Source: Phoronis australis
Lineage: Eukaryota > Phoronida > Phoronidae
Direction of reading: 5' to 3'
Length of the DNA stretch: 64,000 nt
Assembly: GCA_002633005.1 (NCBI GenBank)
Contig: NMRA01000119.1
Span: 772,228 to 836,227 of the forward strand
Positions 22,001 through 30,979 of this stretch are shown in pieces. Under the pieces are notes generated by a model. The model did no database searches. It worked only from the letters and a program-made list of their open reading frames with translations, and was not told the origin of the DNA. The translations under genes and the position numbers were made by a program. How positions within the stretch are numbered: position 1 is the first letter of the stretch; every line of letters starts with the position of its first letter.

Positions 22001-25000
22001 TTCTATTGCTACGGTTTTTAAGTCGGAGCGTTTTCCTATAAAATCAACGTCAGTAAACCTGGATTCGCTGCGTACAGAAGGTTGATTTTTCTTTACCCAA
22101 CATGGGCGGCACAGCACTGAAATAAGTGGAAGCTATAGCCCAAGCCCACCACGGGGCGCCGCCCATGCCCAAAGACAAAAACCTAGTACGTACTTTCCTA
22201 AAATGTTTACTTACCTGAAACGAATGTTTTTAATTTCTCGAAAACCAGGAACATTTTGGTAGATGGGTTGCAACTGTAAACAAAACATGAATTTTTATAA
22301 AACGTGTATGTTGAATGCAGCTCCGACACTTTTTCGCCTACTTGTTGGTAAGGATTACACGAAAGGAAACCCTTTCAGTTAAAACGCATTTCAAAATAAC
22401 GATCCTTCGACAAGAAAGCGTTTTGATTTTGATACTTTCTGGTGGTGCACCACCTATTAGGTAATCGAAATGAATAACGCCGACCCTCACTTTTGTAAAC
22501 GCCAACAATGGTCTTTCATACGTAAATGCAAATACTTACAGAGCTGTAGTCTACGAAATGTTCCAATTGTTGGGATAACTTTCGGTTCGTAAAACATACT
22601 TTGTGTTTGTTCTAAACAAGTAAAAGTAACAAGTAGAACAACCGCAAAGTTCTAAAAGACAACTTGGATCAAATGAATGTCTATTACGAGTTTTCTTCTT
22701 AATCATGCAAGTCAAGATCCACAACTTTACTTGACTAAATTATCAGTTGTCAAAATTTACAAACTAATCAATTGAAAAATGTTTTATTTGGACTGTTGCC
22801 AAAACTTCCACCAGTTACGGTAAATTTTAAGTTATAAGTGATCAGCGTGGATGCGAAACTCGCGCAAATGAAGCAATGCATGGCAATATCTTACGAAGGC
22901 TCGTGCGTGCTCTTGCTATACTCGCAAGAAACTTGCCCCACGGTACGCAGATCTGGTTTCTGACAAGTGATTGGTCGGTGACAATAAAAAAGTTCTGGAA
23001 TTTTCAAGTGTCATTTGCGGGTCAATTCGTCGGGCATTTGTCGATAGGCTAAGTGAACTTTTGAATTAACATGACATAAACCCACATTCGGATGATTTAG
23101 ACAAATTACCTTTATAAAACTCGAAATGGAACTCAAAATAATGTTTTTGGCATTTTCTACTCTACTTTTGTGCAAACTCAAGATAAATGTCTATTATTCT
23201 ATATGCTCGAGTACATAATGACTTACGTGGATAATTTATTAGTCCTAGTTTGCAGTTGATAAACCCAACATTAAGGCTAAAAATTCGAGTTAGAACTCGA
23301 AATTTCGAGTTTTCACGCGAGTTTGTAGCACGAATGTAAGGGCCTTCATGTGCAAACTTGGACTAGAAACTCATATGCATAAACTATAATGTATTCGAGC
23401 ACTGTCTGATAACCACTTATCTTGAGTTCGCACTAAAGGAGCAGAGAAATTGCCAAAAATAATTTCGAGTACAAAGATTAGAGACTGGGCTCTGGGCTCA
23501 GTAACAACAGGCAGTTCATTGACTGCTTTAGACCAAAATAAAAATTTTTGATGACTTGACACTGCATGTTGTTATGTCCATATAGCTTGGTTTCAAGACA
23601 TAAAGAGCTTCAGGCCTATAAACGTCCAGAGACGATTTATGAGCTGTTCAACCGACATGACCGGTCATAGTAATAACGTGCGATTGTAACGATATTAAGG
23701 CATCAGTTGAAATGATTGAAAGGCTCGTATTTTGATCCCAGGGTGGATTCATGAAAACGTGTTCGACATTACAAAATAACGGATTTTATCGACAACATCG
23801 GCATGTTACAGTGCGCTCCAAAATGAGTTCGTGAAAATCCCGAATATGTTGGAAATGACGTAAGTGTAACCTCTTAGCAATCTAGTCGATATCTTTCGAA
23901 AAACCTTTTCTTTTAACATGCCGTACTCATGGGCGGAGCACCACAGGGGGCTGGGGGGGGGCTATAGCCCCACATTTTTCAGTGCTACTTCGCCCGTGGT
24001 CTATNGGGGGTTTAGCCCCTCACTTTTTCCAGTGCTGCGCCGCCCATGGTACTCTCCAGCACAATTAAAGGGGGTAGAGTTCAGTAACGCTTGGACCAAC
24101 GTTAGGACATCGCTGAAATCTCGCCAAAATCACGTGGTCTCGGTTAAAATACACGGCATTGTCTCACGTAATATCGCGAAGTCTTGCTTTTTAACGAGAC
24201 CCTGGAGTTATTGAACTCTACTCTGGAAATGCACGTGAAATAGTTTGTTTACTCGACCAAATGAAATGTTTTTAATCTTGTGGACGAAACCGTGGACTCG
24301 CGCATGCAGTCAGGAATTTAGCTGTATATTCGGCTTACACGAAACCGGCTGTGCGCTGAAGGCAGAAACTAGACTAGAGAGCCGCTAAATTTTTCACTAA
24401 GTGCGAAAATTTAGTTTTGCTGACTGGAGAGGATTAGTTCAAACTAAATGAAACGTGGTTTTAGTGGAGTGTATGCAATAACACTCCAAGCATGTCGCTG
24501 ACGCATGTATAGCTATTCTAAGTAATCATCCTGTCGCCCCACCTACTATTGTAGGTTTTCTAAGAATTTCAGCAAAATAAATATGATTAAAAAGAAATTG
24601 GTTGATACACAAGTTTGAAATATTGTGAAAAGGTAAACGTGGATAGTGTGAATTAATTTAGTAATAATGCGTATTATACTTACCTTTGACACAACATCAG
24701 CTTTGAGATTTTTGTAGGAATCAGAGCTTTGGTTACCGAGTGACTCGTCCCAGTCCAGGCTTTTTATCTTCATAGATGCAGCAATTACAGTAAACCTTCC
24801 AGGAGATTCCGTTGGAGGGCGTTCCGTGACAGACTTGGTAGTAGATTTTATGTTTGAAGTCGTATATTTAGTTGTTGGAGGCTGTGTTTCTCCTTCAGTA
24901 GACACTGAAAGTTCTGATGTCGTCATAAATGTTGTTGGAAGTTCTGTCATCTTCATTGTTGTTTGAGGTTCCGTTGCTCCCTTTGTAGACACTGGACGTT

Positions 25001-25737
25001 CTGTTGTCGTTACCATTGTTGTTGGAGGTTCTGTCATTTTTTGTGTTGTTGGAGGCTCGGTTGCTCCCTCTGTGGACATTGAACGTTCCGTTGTCGGCAT
25101 CATTGTTGTTTGAGGTTCTGTCATCTTCATGGTTGTTGGAAGCTCCGTTGTTCCCTCTGTAGACACAACATGCTCTGATGTCGTCATCATTGTTGTTGGA
25201 GGTTCAGTCATCTTCTGTGTTGTTGGAAGTTTCGTTGCTCCTTCCGTAGACACTGAACGCTCTGATGTAGGTGTAGGCTGTGATGTCGTGGGAGGCTGAG
25301 ATGATGGCTGTTGGGTGAGTTGTTGTGTTGTACGAGGCTGAGTTGGTTCTTGTGTTGTGGGAGGCTGAGTTGGTTTTTGAGTGGTGGGAGGCTGCGTTAA
25401 TTGTTGTGTTGTGGGTGTCTGTGTCGGTTGTTCTGTTGTGAGAGGCTGAGTTGGTTGTTGNGAGTTGGTTGTTGTGTTGTGGGAGGCTGTGTTGGTTGTT
25501 GTGTTGTTGGAGGCTGTGTTGGTTGTTGTGTTGTGGGAGGCTGAGTTGGTTGTTGTGTTGTGGGCGTCTGAGCTGGTTGTTGTGTTGTGTGAGGTTGTGT
25601 TATTTCTTTTGTCGTAGAAGTTTGAGTCTGTTTGTTCGTGTAATTTCCTTGAATTACTGTTTCATGTCTTGTAAGTCTATTCTCTGTCGTTGTCTGCCTT
25701 GATGCCACAATTCTTTCTGTTGATGTTGTCTGGTTTC
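9707..25737 (-). CDS. Membrane-anchored mucin with three SEA domains (5' end not found)
   Basis: Exons on the minus strand, in order: 25737-24684, 22273-22215, 21818-21676, 21244-18748, 17492-17434, 16985-16843, 16590-15729 plus 15437-13669 (split by an assembly join), 13385-13327, 12956-12808, 11067-10907, 10081-9707. Every junction is GT-AG and all phases agree. The protein has long Thr/Ser/Pro repeats for dense O-glycosylation, three SEA domains expected to fold, self-cleave and re-associate, one transmembrane helix, and a cytoplasmic tail of about 125 residues. By analogy with transmembrane mucins it should form a glycocalyx or mucosal barrier and possibly signal. The signal-peptide exon lies upstream of 25737 and was not recognised. 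Single N joins at 15728, 19759 and 25461 disturb the frame, so the true repeat number is unknown. Downstream of 9707 a further short exon may exist; reading through the donor gives 17 more codons and a stop at 9653. Confidence 0.85.
10907..11067 (-). CDS. Mucin exon: Thr-rich stem and transmembrane helix
   Basis: Acceptor CTTCTTTCAG, entry phase 1, donor GCA/GTAAGC, exit phase 0. A Thr-rich linker (TTPATTPTTTSTTPFVPTT) is followed by WIIALIIGGSVLFVGVVIVA, a strongly hydrophobic helix. The next exon supplies the cysteine pair and arginines. This orientation puts the SEA and mucin parts outside the cell. Confidence 0.85.
12261..12412. mobile_element. hAT-like MITE in a mucin intron
   Basis: Ends CAGTGGCGGATTCAG and CTGGATCCGCCCCTG form the terminal inverted repeat typical of short hAT-related elements found in many invertebrates. 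The inner part also folds back (GGCCATGGCCCC). It lies between the SEA3 and membrane exons. Confidence 0.7.
12723..12765. mobile_element. Fragment of a second hAT-like MITE at a single-N join
   Basis: After the N at 12723 the sequence TGCCCTGCCC..AACTCAAAATTCTGGATCCACCCCTG matches the right end of the element at 12261-12412. The left part is missing at the assembly join. Confidence 0.6.
12808..12956 (-). CDS. Mucin exon: SEA3, C-terminal half
   Basis: 149 bp, acceptor TGTGTTTTAG, entry phase 2, exit phase 1 (TTCCAAG/GTATCAG). Joined to the preceding exon it reads FRSGSVIVNYNIETSS, the SEA motif in which the Gly-Ser bond is cleaved autocatalytically, then a helix and NGTELGNYTLD. It is 6 bp longer than the equivalent exons of SEA1 and SEA2. 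Confidence 0.85.
13327..13385 (-). CDS. Mucin exon: SEA3, central 59-bp exon
   Basis: Acceptor ACATTTCAG, phase 0 in, phase 2 out, donor TTTCAG/GTGAGT. Encodes LTSVFKDLKGFIRVVITDFR, the SEA segment just before the cleavage motif. It is exactly the same length as the matching exons of SEA1 and SEA2. Confidence 0.85.
13669..15437 (-). CDS. Mucin exon: repeat domain 3 and start of SEA3
   Basis: 1769 bp, fully open, entry phase 1, exit phase 0 (GGAGAG/GTAAAT). Tandem units of about 29 residues (87 bp) follow the pattern TTERPVSTEGVTKPPTTHNM TEPPTT.., nearly all with an N-x-T sequon (HNMTE, QNITE, HNATE). The last part, ESRIKITNLEWRETLSDP, begins SEA3. Because the unit is a multiple of three and lacks stops in other frames, long spurious frames run through both strands here (up to 559 codons on the plus strand). 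Confidence 0.85.
15690..15727 (-). pseudogene. Partial duplicate of the SEA2 C-terminal exon at an assembly join
   Basis: Matches the end of the exon at 16843-16985 and its donor, then stops at the N at 15728. The following intron and exon repeat as well. It is best explained as the overlapping end of a second haplotype contig, not as an extra SEA domain. Confidence 0.75.
15729..16590 (-). CDS. Mucin exon: repeat domain 3, other haplotype copy (truncated by gap)
   Basis: Entry phase 1 after CTTTTTCAG, then the same series of about 29-residue units as 15437-14577 with roughly 4 percent base differences. It ends at the N at 15728. Starting with VMAPTTMMATTESLVSTEVV it follows the SEA2 exons in correct phase, so this copy or the one at 13669-15437, not both, probably belongs in the true gene. 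Confidence 0.75.
16843..16985 (-). CDS. Mucin exon: SEA2, C-terminal half
   Basis: 143 bp, acceptor TGTGTTGCAG, phase 2 in, phase 1 out. Reads FRPGSVIADYEIDTATSS across the junction, with the GSV cleavage motif, then a helix (FEQAFLNATKNGT) and GNNTLDSSAN. Same length as the SEA1 exon. Confidence 0.85.
17434..17492 (-). CDS. Mucin exon: SEA2, central 59-bp exon
   Basis: Acceptor TTTGTTCACAG, donor TTTCAG/GTAAGT, phases 0 in and 2 out. Encodes LRPIYESIPGFRGIKNIRFR. Nearly identical in sequence to the SEA1 exon. Confidence 0.87.
18748..21244 (-). CDS. Mucin exon: repeat domain 2 and start of SEA2
   Basis: About 2.5 kb, entry phase 1 after the acceptor TTTCAG, exit phase 0 (TTAAAC/GTGAGT). It contains about 29-residue Thr/Ser/Pro units, here organised into a higher-order repeat of 519 bp (six units, one a codon short). 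The single N at 19759 shifts the frame and marks an unresolved number of repeats. The end, VIAASMRITSLDWDESLRN, begins SEA2 and is very like SEA1 (VIAASMKIKSLDWDESLGN). Confidence 0.83.
19762..21080. repeat. 519-bp higher-order tandem repeat within the mucin exon
   Basis: TCTCCCTCCGTAGACGCAGG recurs at 19762, 20281 and 20800, exactly 519 bp apart. Copies 1 and 2 differ at about one position that I could find; copy 3 (partial) differs at several. Each contains six 29-residue units. Such identity points to recent amplification or gene conversion. Confidence 0.9.
21676..21818 (-). CDS. Mucin exon: SEA1, C-terminal half
   Basis: 143 bp, acceptor TACTTCCTAG, phase 2 in, phase 1 out (TTCCAAG/GTACAT). 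Reads FRRGSVIVDYDIDTSTPSS across the junction with an intact G-SV cleavage motif, then FERAFLNATDNGT and GNNTLDSSAN. Confidence 0.86.
22101..22168. mobile_element. Family C mini-MITE, copy 1 (mucin intron)
   Basis: CATGGGCGGCACAGCACTGA at one end, GGCGCCGCCCATG at the other, with CTATAGCCC inside. It sits 47 bp from the 59-bp SEA1 exon, within the intron. Confidence 0.75.
22215..22273 (-). CDS. Mucin exon: SEA1, central 59-bp exon
   Basis: Acceptor TTTGTTTACAG, donor TTTCAG/GTAAGT, phases 0 in and 2 out. Encodes LQPIYQNVPGFREIKNIRFR, matching the SEA2 exon at most residues. Confidence 0.87.
23110..23480. mobile_element. Family E fold-back element, copy 1
   Basis: The outer arms are complementary: TTTTTGGCATTTTCTACTCT and ATGCTCGAGTACATAATG on the left against GTATTCGAGCACTGTC and GAAATTGCCAAAAATAATTT on the right, with CTCGAAATTTCGAG inside. 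Copies with the same landmarks lie at 53265-53605 and 56445-56765. Boundaries are approximate. It lies in the large intron after the first mucin exon. Confidence 0.65.
23928..24050. mobile_element. Two family C mini-MITEs in tandem across a single N
   Basis: CATGGGCGGAGCACCACAGG..CTATAGCCCC..CAGTGCTACTTCGCCCGTGG is followed, after the N at 24005, by the right part of a second copy ending TGCGCCGCCCATGG. Confidence 0.75.
24072..24226. mobile_element. Family A palindromic MITE, copy 2
   Basis: GGTAGAGTTCAGTAACGCTT at the left pairs with GTTATTGAACTCTACTCTGG at the right. The core has CACGTGGTCTC, AAAATACACGGCATTGTCTC and ACGTAATATCGCGA. It lies in the first mucin intron. Confidence 0.75.
24684..25737 (-). 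CDS. Mucin exon: Gln/Pro/Thr repeats, repeat domain 1 and start of SEA1
   Basis: Acceptor GGTTATTACAG, entry phase 1, exit phase 0 (TCAAAG/GTAAGT). It opens GNQTTSTERIVASRQTTTEN, then a 9-residue tandem repeat of the type PTQPPTTQQ, then about 29-residue Thr/Ser/Pro units, and ends with ASMKIKSLDWDESLGNQSSD, the start of SEA1. The N at 25461 stands inside the 27-bp repeat array and shifts the frame, so its length is unresolved. Entry in phase 1 implies at least one more upstream exon, presumably with the signal peptide. Confidence 0.82.
25280..25600. repeat. 27-bp tandem repeat encoding PTQPPTTQQ
   Basis: Repeated GTTGTGTTGTGGGAGGCTGA-type units on the plus strand encode Gln/Pro/Thr nonapeptides on the minus strand. 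The array is interrupted by a single N at 25461, where GAGTTGGTTGTTG is repeated on both sides. Confidence 0.85.
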
Positions 25738-26179
25738 CTGTAATAACCAAAATCATAACTTTACCATCAATATGAGGCTGTTTCCGTAACACTACGGAAA
25801 CTTTCTTACTAATAGTTAATCTCTGTTATAACAAGATCTATCCTGTTATAATTGGAGAGTGAGCATTTAGTCACGAAATTATCGTAACAATGAATCACTT
25901 CTGAGCACGGATGCTCTAACTGGAAATTCCATCAAAACTCAAGGTTTCTGTAGCATCACTCCAGTTGTTGAGATAATGACGCCTGTTATTCCCAACCGGT
26001 TAACTTACGTCATCCACTCTGTTCGATTATGCACTGCACAAGTTTCAAACGCGCATACTTTTGCGGCCAGATTTTTGTGTGGAGACTTCAGAACAAGTAT
26101 TTGATAGAGGTGGCACTGCCATAAAATAGGCTACAGTAAAACACTGCACACCGTCGTGTAGGCTTGATCGAAAGGGTTG

Positions 26180-26680
26180 TTTTCTCTATACAGTTTCTAT
26201 ATTTCTGTTTGTGATTGAATCTTTTATCGTCGTTGCTTTACTAGCAGTGCAGTTGTAGATGCACTCAGTCCAAACTGTTCTACAATGCTCTTTTGTTTGC
26301 AGGAATGCGGCCAGCTCGCGACCAGTAGCGCACACAAAGGCCACACAGAGTGCATCAACAAATGGAGTAAGGTACTTCTGGATAGCTTGATGCAGACCAA
26401 GTTTCATGCGATAAAAGCGAGATCACGCAAAACTACGTAATACCACGCGAGTGTTTCACATGTATGCTCAAGACCTTACTAGATTTTTCAAACAAAACGA
26501 CTGCTGCAAATGTGATTTGGTGTTTATGGTCGGAATGTTGAATCTTGGGATTGAATGCATAAATCATGGGATAGAGTTCGTTGCTTCCAAAGATATTTCG
26601 ACGCAAGTGCAAGCAAATGTATTGCGTCAATGGATCATTTTCAAATGCAGTTTCTATTATTTTCATTAAAAACGACACAC
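26180..26680 (-). other. Unrecognised region with coding-like stretches (possible decayed gene)
   Basis: Two adjacent minus-strand open frames (26678-26433 and 26407-26186) lie in different frames. The second includes VDALCVAFVCATGRELAAFL followed by a Cys-rich segment, with some bias to G/C third positions. No domain is recognised, and no splice sites link them to each other or to the mucin. It could be a degenerate gene or chance. Confidence 0.18.
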
Positions 26681-26739
26681 TTTTACATGTCTAACTTTAG
26701 TTACTCGACGTTTTGTGTAAGCCTTTTTTAGCTATGGGT

Positions 26740-29700
26740 TTGCCTTATTAGCTCGGGGTCGTGTTTTCTTTGAGTTCATGAGCATACAGCTTTTATGCCC
26801 AGTGGTGTACAAATGAATTTTTCTAATGAAAAGTGAAAGTGAATGCGCGTTGTTTACGTAGTTGGTACCAATAAATGATAGAAAATGAATAACCACCCAT
26901 CACTCGGTGTGGTTGGTTGTTTGTTTTAATGCCGAGTTAATCACTACGGAAGTACTTTTAGATAAAGAAGTTATGCGGTGTGTCTACAACACACATTGTG
27001 ATCTTATGACTTAACCAGGAAAACGTAACCTTCCTGCGCTCGTTGGGATGAAACTAAAATACTGGTTCTCTCGTGGAGTATTGTCCCATCCTCAACATTA
27101 CAATTCAAGTGATTGAAAATTTATCGTGTTTACGAAGTCGTCTTATGTATGAAAATCCAAGAGAATTCATAAATTGAAAAAAAAAACATGTGAATCTACG
27201 TGGAAATCTCTTACCGTCTGAGTACGGGACAAGTTAAGATCATGAGTTACTGCGGCTGGTGGTCTATGTCAAAAGTTCGCTTCACGTTCATAGAAATACA
27301 CGCAAAAAACTGCCACTAGGATGCGCCACAGTGGTCAGAACTGTCCGAAAAATGACAATGCTGTTCTCAGCCTAGGAACATAATTATCGGCTAATTTTCA
27401 TGATGATTGTTTGATCGGTTTGGCGGACAAAGAGGTGGACGCCAAAGACCAGATTTGAAAGTAGTAAAAATTTCGTTAATAGATAGACCTCTTTGTCATA
27501 TTTCGAGAACATTCGTCAAGGAACTCCGAAGATACATGGGCAAACACAAAAACTCAACGTTGACACGAGGGGACGCACCGACAGTCGAATACGTCCGGAA
27601 AATGCTCGTTCCGTCCCATCCATAATTGGAGAATGTCTGGAATTTTTGATGAGCATATCCATGGGTGTTTTGGGGATACAGCAGGGCTCCAGATGCCTCA
27701 ATCTTTGGCGAAATACCCGCTCCATTCCCGTACGATATATGTATAAAAGTAACGCGAAATTCCATTCATAAAGCCCAAAAATTTTCTCTCCAATGACTGA
27801 AATCACGCTCATGGTTAAAAAAGCACTTTAAACAGTTATGTTTGATTACTTGGGGCGTTGTCGAGTGGAATGTAATTGGTGGTGACAGGCCAGGCGGAAA
27901 ATTCTCATGTACCAAAAAGAAGGAAGCAGGCATTTTCCGTTCAGGTGAGCGAGGGCCCCGTAAAGTAGGATGACCTGTCGGACAAGCAGGAATGAGGGCC
28001 TGATGTACAGTATCCCATGTATATGTGGAAAATATTTGTGTATGTATGTATAGGCGCATTCTTTGTTGTTGGATAAAATGTCTACGTAAAAAACCAGGCA
28101 AGGTTGCCAATCCCTCTTTTATCTTCGTCGGTGTACCACTAATATGATGATAACCTTGTTTTATTTATTCGTTTGTCCTATTCATAGAGATAACTGAAAC
28201 CTCGGTAAAGAAAGGAAATGATGTGATAAGATGAATCAGGCATTATTTGCAGTTAACGCTAGATTGGCCTCAAAAGGTACTGCCCTAGCAGACTTTTCGT
28301 ATTCAAAATATTCATAGTACCCGAGAACTTGAGTGATTTTTATTAACCTAGGTGGGCATGTTGAATCTTCGACCAGGTCATTTTAAGTCTGTGGCCAGTT
28401 CAGTTGGATAAAGTCAGTTTGGCGTGGATTGATCGTATGACTGCATTAAAATTGAGCTCGTGCACCGCATATCAAACGACAAGTATCCAGCAATATACTC
28501 AAGCTTGTGGGCCACATGAGTACTCGGTAATACATGTTCGGTTACTTCAGAGAGAGGATAACAGGGAAACGGCTGTGCGCAGTCTGCACTTGAAAGAAAA
28601 GGAGTAAAAGTGAACTGTCCACATTATTGCGTGCCTGGAGAATGAACGATTTAATACACCTGAAATTTCAGAATACTCTTCTAAGAAATACGGTGTCTAC
28701 GCCACCTAATCAAAATACCAGGATCGTCTGTGGGGAACGTCAAGCTACTTGACGTTTTTGTGAGTAATTCCCTGATCAGATGACATTTTACTTGACAACT
28801 GACATGATGGAAAGATACCAACCAAGGTCAGGTGTCTTATTGCCCAGCCCGATCCGTGAGATCTCTCCTCGTGTCACGAAATACATTACACTAACGGTTT
28901 TATCTGGCACTTGAAGCAACACTCAGTAGGAATGGAATGAAGACAGATAAGAATTTCTAAGAAAAGAACAATACCAATACACGAACCCAATCGTCTAGCC
29001 TCTCTCTCTCTGGACCCTCTCCCCGGCCCCTCAGTGAACACAGAAAAACAGCAAGATCAATGAAATGTGGAAAATTTAGTGAGATATGAAGGATAAAGAT
29101 AAAATCTCAACACAGTTGCTACAGTTTTTTAAACTAGCGTTTAGTTTTCATTTCGTGCAACTTTAAAATTGTTTCGTGAAAATCCTACGAGTTCTAGTTT
29201 TGATATCTTCTCGTGCAAAAAGGGTAAACTTTAACCACTAGAGGAATTTGTTAAACCCTCTTCTGGCTAATCTTCAGTTCGTGTATTTGAATACCCTAAA
29301 AACACGTACGCATAATTTTATGTGCTTGTAAGCGTGGAGCACGGCAGGGGACACCGTGAACTTAGCAATACATTACATATGCAGATATGCTGTGTTTACC
29401 ATAAAAAGAAGAGCAAAATTTAACAGCGGGAATGTATGATTTATAGATGTAACAAGTGAGTGATTTCGGTCTAGGTCATAATGGGTGTTAAGAGACACTT
29501 ACATTTTTTAAAGTCATAAAATACTTTGTTTTATTCTCGATCCACGAGTAATGTCATGTTTGAGAAACTCTTACTGTCATGAAACAAGACATGTTGCCAA
29601 GTTCACTGTACATGAAGAGACACTGAGAAAAAGTTTCTAAACCATATGATTGATCTAAATTAATATCTGATCTGTACCTAATTTGCAATATGTGCCGGAG

Positions 29701-29790
29701 ACGTGTTTATTGTGATATAAACAATTGTTCATTCATGTTTTTATACAGACGAAGCAAAAACTCTTGATTCAGGAGTGACATGAAAAACAC
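26740..29790. other. Spacer without recognised gene
   Basis: Overlapping open frames on both strands at 27400-28110 (up to 114 codons) show no recognisable motif and no consistent codon bias. Nothing else was supportable. Confidence 0.5.
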
Positions 29791-29800
29791 TGCTAGTGAG

Positions 29801-29979
29801 AACTGGAAAACAAAAACGATGCTAGAGAGCAGCATGAAAACGATGGTTCGATATTAATCAGATGTATCATCGGGTACAATAGTGGACAAAAATTACTATT
29901 GTACCTGATGATGATATTTGATTAATATCGAAACGTCGTTTTCATGCTGCACTCCAGCATCGTTTTTGTTTTCCACTTC
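29801..29979. repeat. Long near-perfect hairpin (about 85-bp arms)
   Basis: The left arm (GGAAAACAAAAACGATGCT.. to ..GGGTACAATAGT) is the reverse complement of the right arm (ACTATTGTACCTGATG.. to ..AGCATCGTTTTTGTTTTCC) at close to 90 percent, with a loop of about 10 bases. This is either a MITE or a hairpin-forming locus. No open frame. Confidence 0.85.
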
Positions 29980-30854
29980 TTACTTCTGACTTGGCCACAA
30001 AGTAATACTAATAAAAAACAGCTGTCCCAATGCCAAAAGGGAGTACAGTAAGATAATTGTAGAAAAAACTCCTGTACATTACGTCGAATGACCGTATTCA
30101 ATTCCGGCCAAAAATTGAAACGACATCCTTGAGCACGTGCAATTGATACTTTGTGGGATATTACTACGTCTACGCATTGAGACACGAAATTTGTAAGGTA
30201 TGAAAACAAATTAACGAAACTGAATAAAAGCACCATTGGCAATGGCTAAGTGTTGATCTGTTGCGAGAGTAGGTAATAGTTGAGAATAAGAGGACGACAA
30301 ACAGCTGTTGTTGTGGTTTCATTGAAGTATATTGCCAAAGTATTCGATGCTATTGTTTACATTAATCAGCCATACCATAGACTATAGTACATTCTGTTGT
30401 CTATAATCTATGGCCATACCAGGTATAGCTCATTGTGTACATGTACTTCAAACCATTAAGCCGTTATAATCCTTGTCCTGAGGTTAAAATATCTCAACTT
30501 TCTTCACTTGCATATTTGCTACCTCCAAATTAACGTCATTACGTTGTTGTGTTTTGTTAGAACTGAACTCGGTGATCGCCTGGAGTTCCCCTGTCGGACT
30601 AATGCCTAAACTAACCCGCAGTGACAAGTAGACTGAAGCAACAACGACTCGACGGTTTTTCTGAAGCCAATAAATAATTTCTATGACCAAAGAACAAGGT
30701 GACTTTGATTTTATTTCACAAAGTAGCCTAACAAACGTTCGTTTTTCAAAATCGCGCAGGTTTGCTCCCATAAAACAGAGTATATCTGGGATTGATGTTG
30801 TGGGGACTTGAGACGATATTGGTGATTCCACACACAAGTATTGTTTTCACTTAC

Positions 30855-30951
30855 GATTAGTTCTTTCCTTGAGAGAACAAACAGTACTTCAAGAAGTGGA
30901 TCCTTTTGTTCGAGGTACACGATCTGTTCCCCACAACCGTCGATAATACGC
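30855..30951 (-). CDS. Possible isolated coding exon, product unknown
   Basis: 97 bp between an acceptor-like AACACTTTAG and a consensus donor ATC/GTAAGT, open throughout in one frame (phase 2 in, phase 0 out). The peptide includes RIIDGCGEQIVYLEQKDPLL and then EVLFVLSRKELI. I do not recognise it. The hydrophobic strand could fit an alpha/beta domain such as the von Willebrand A fragments upstream on the same strand, but that is speculation. Confidence 0.25.
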
Positions 30952-30979
30952 CTAAAGTGTTAGTCACGCACAGCGATTC

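Noticed and set aside
27407-28110. Overlapping frames of 60-114 codons on both strands
   Set aside because: No motif, no splice borders, similar openness on both strands. Probably chance in a GC-richer patch.
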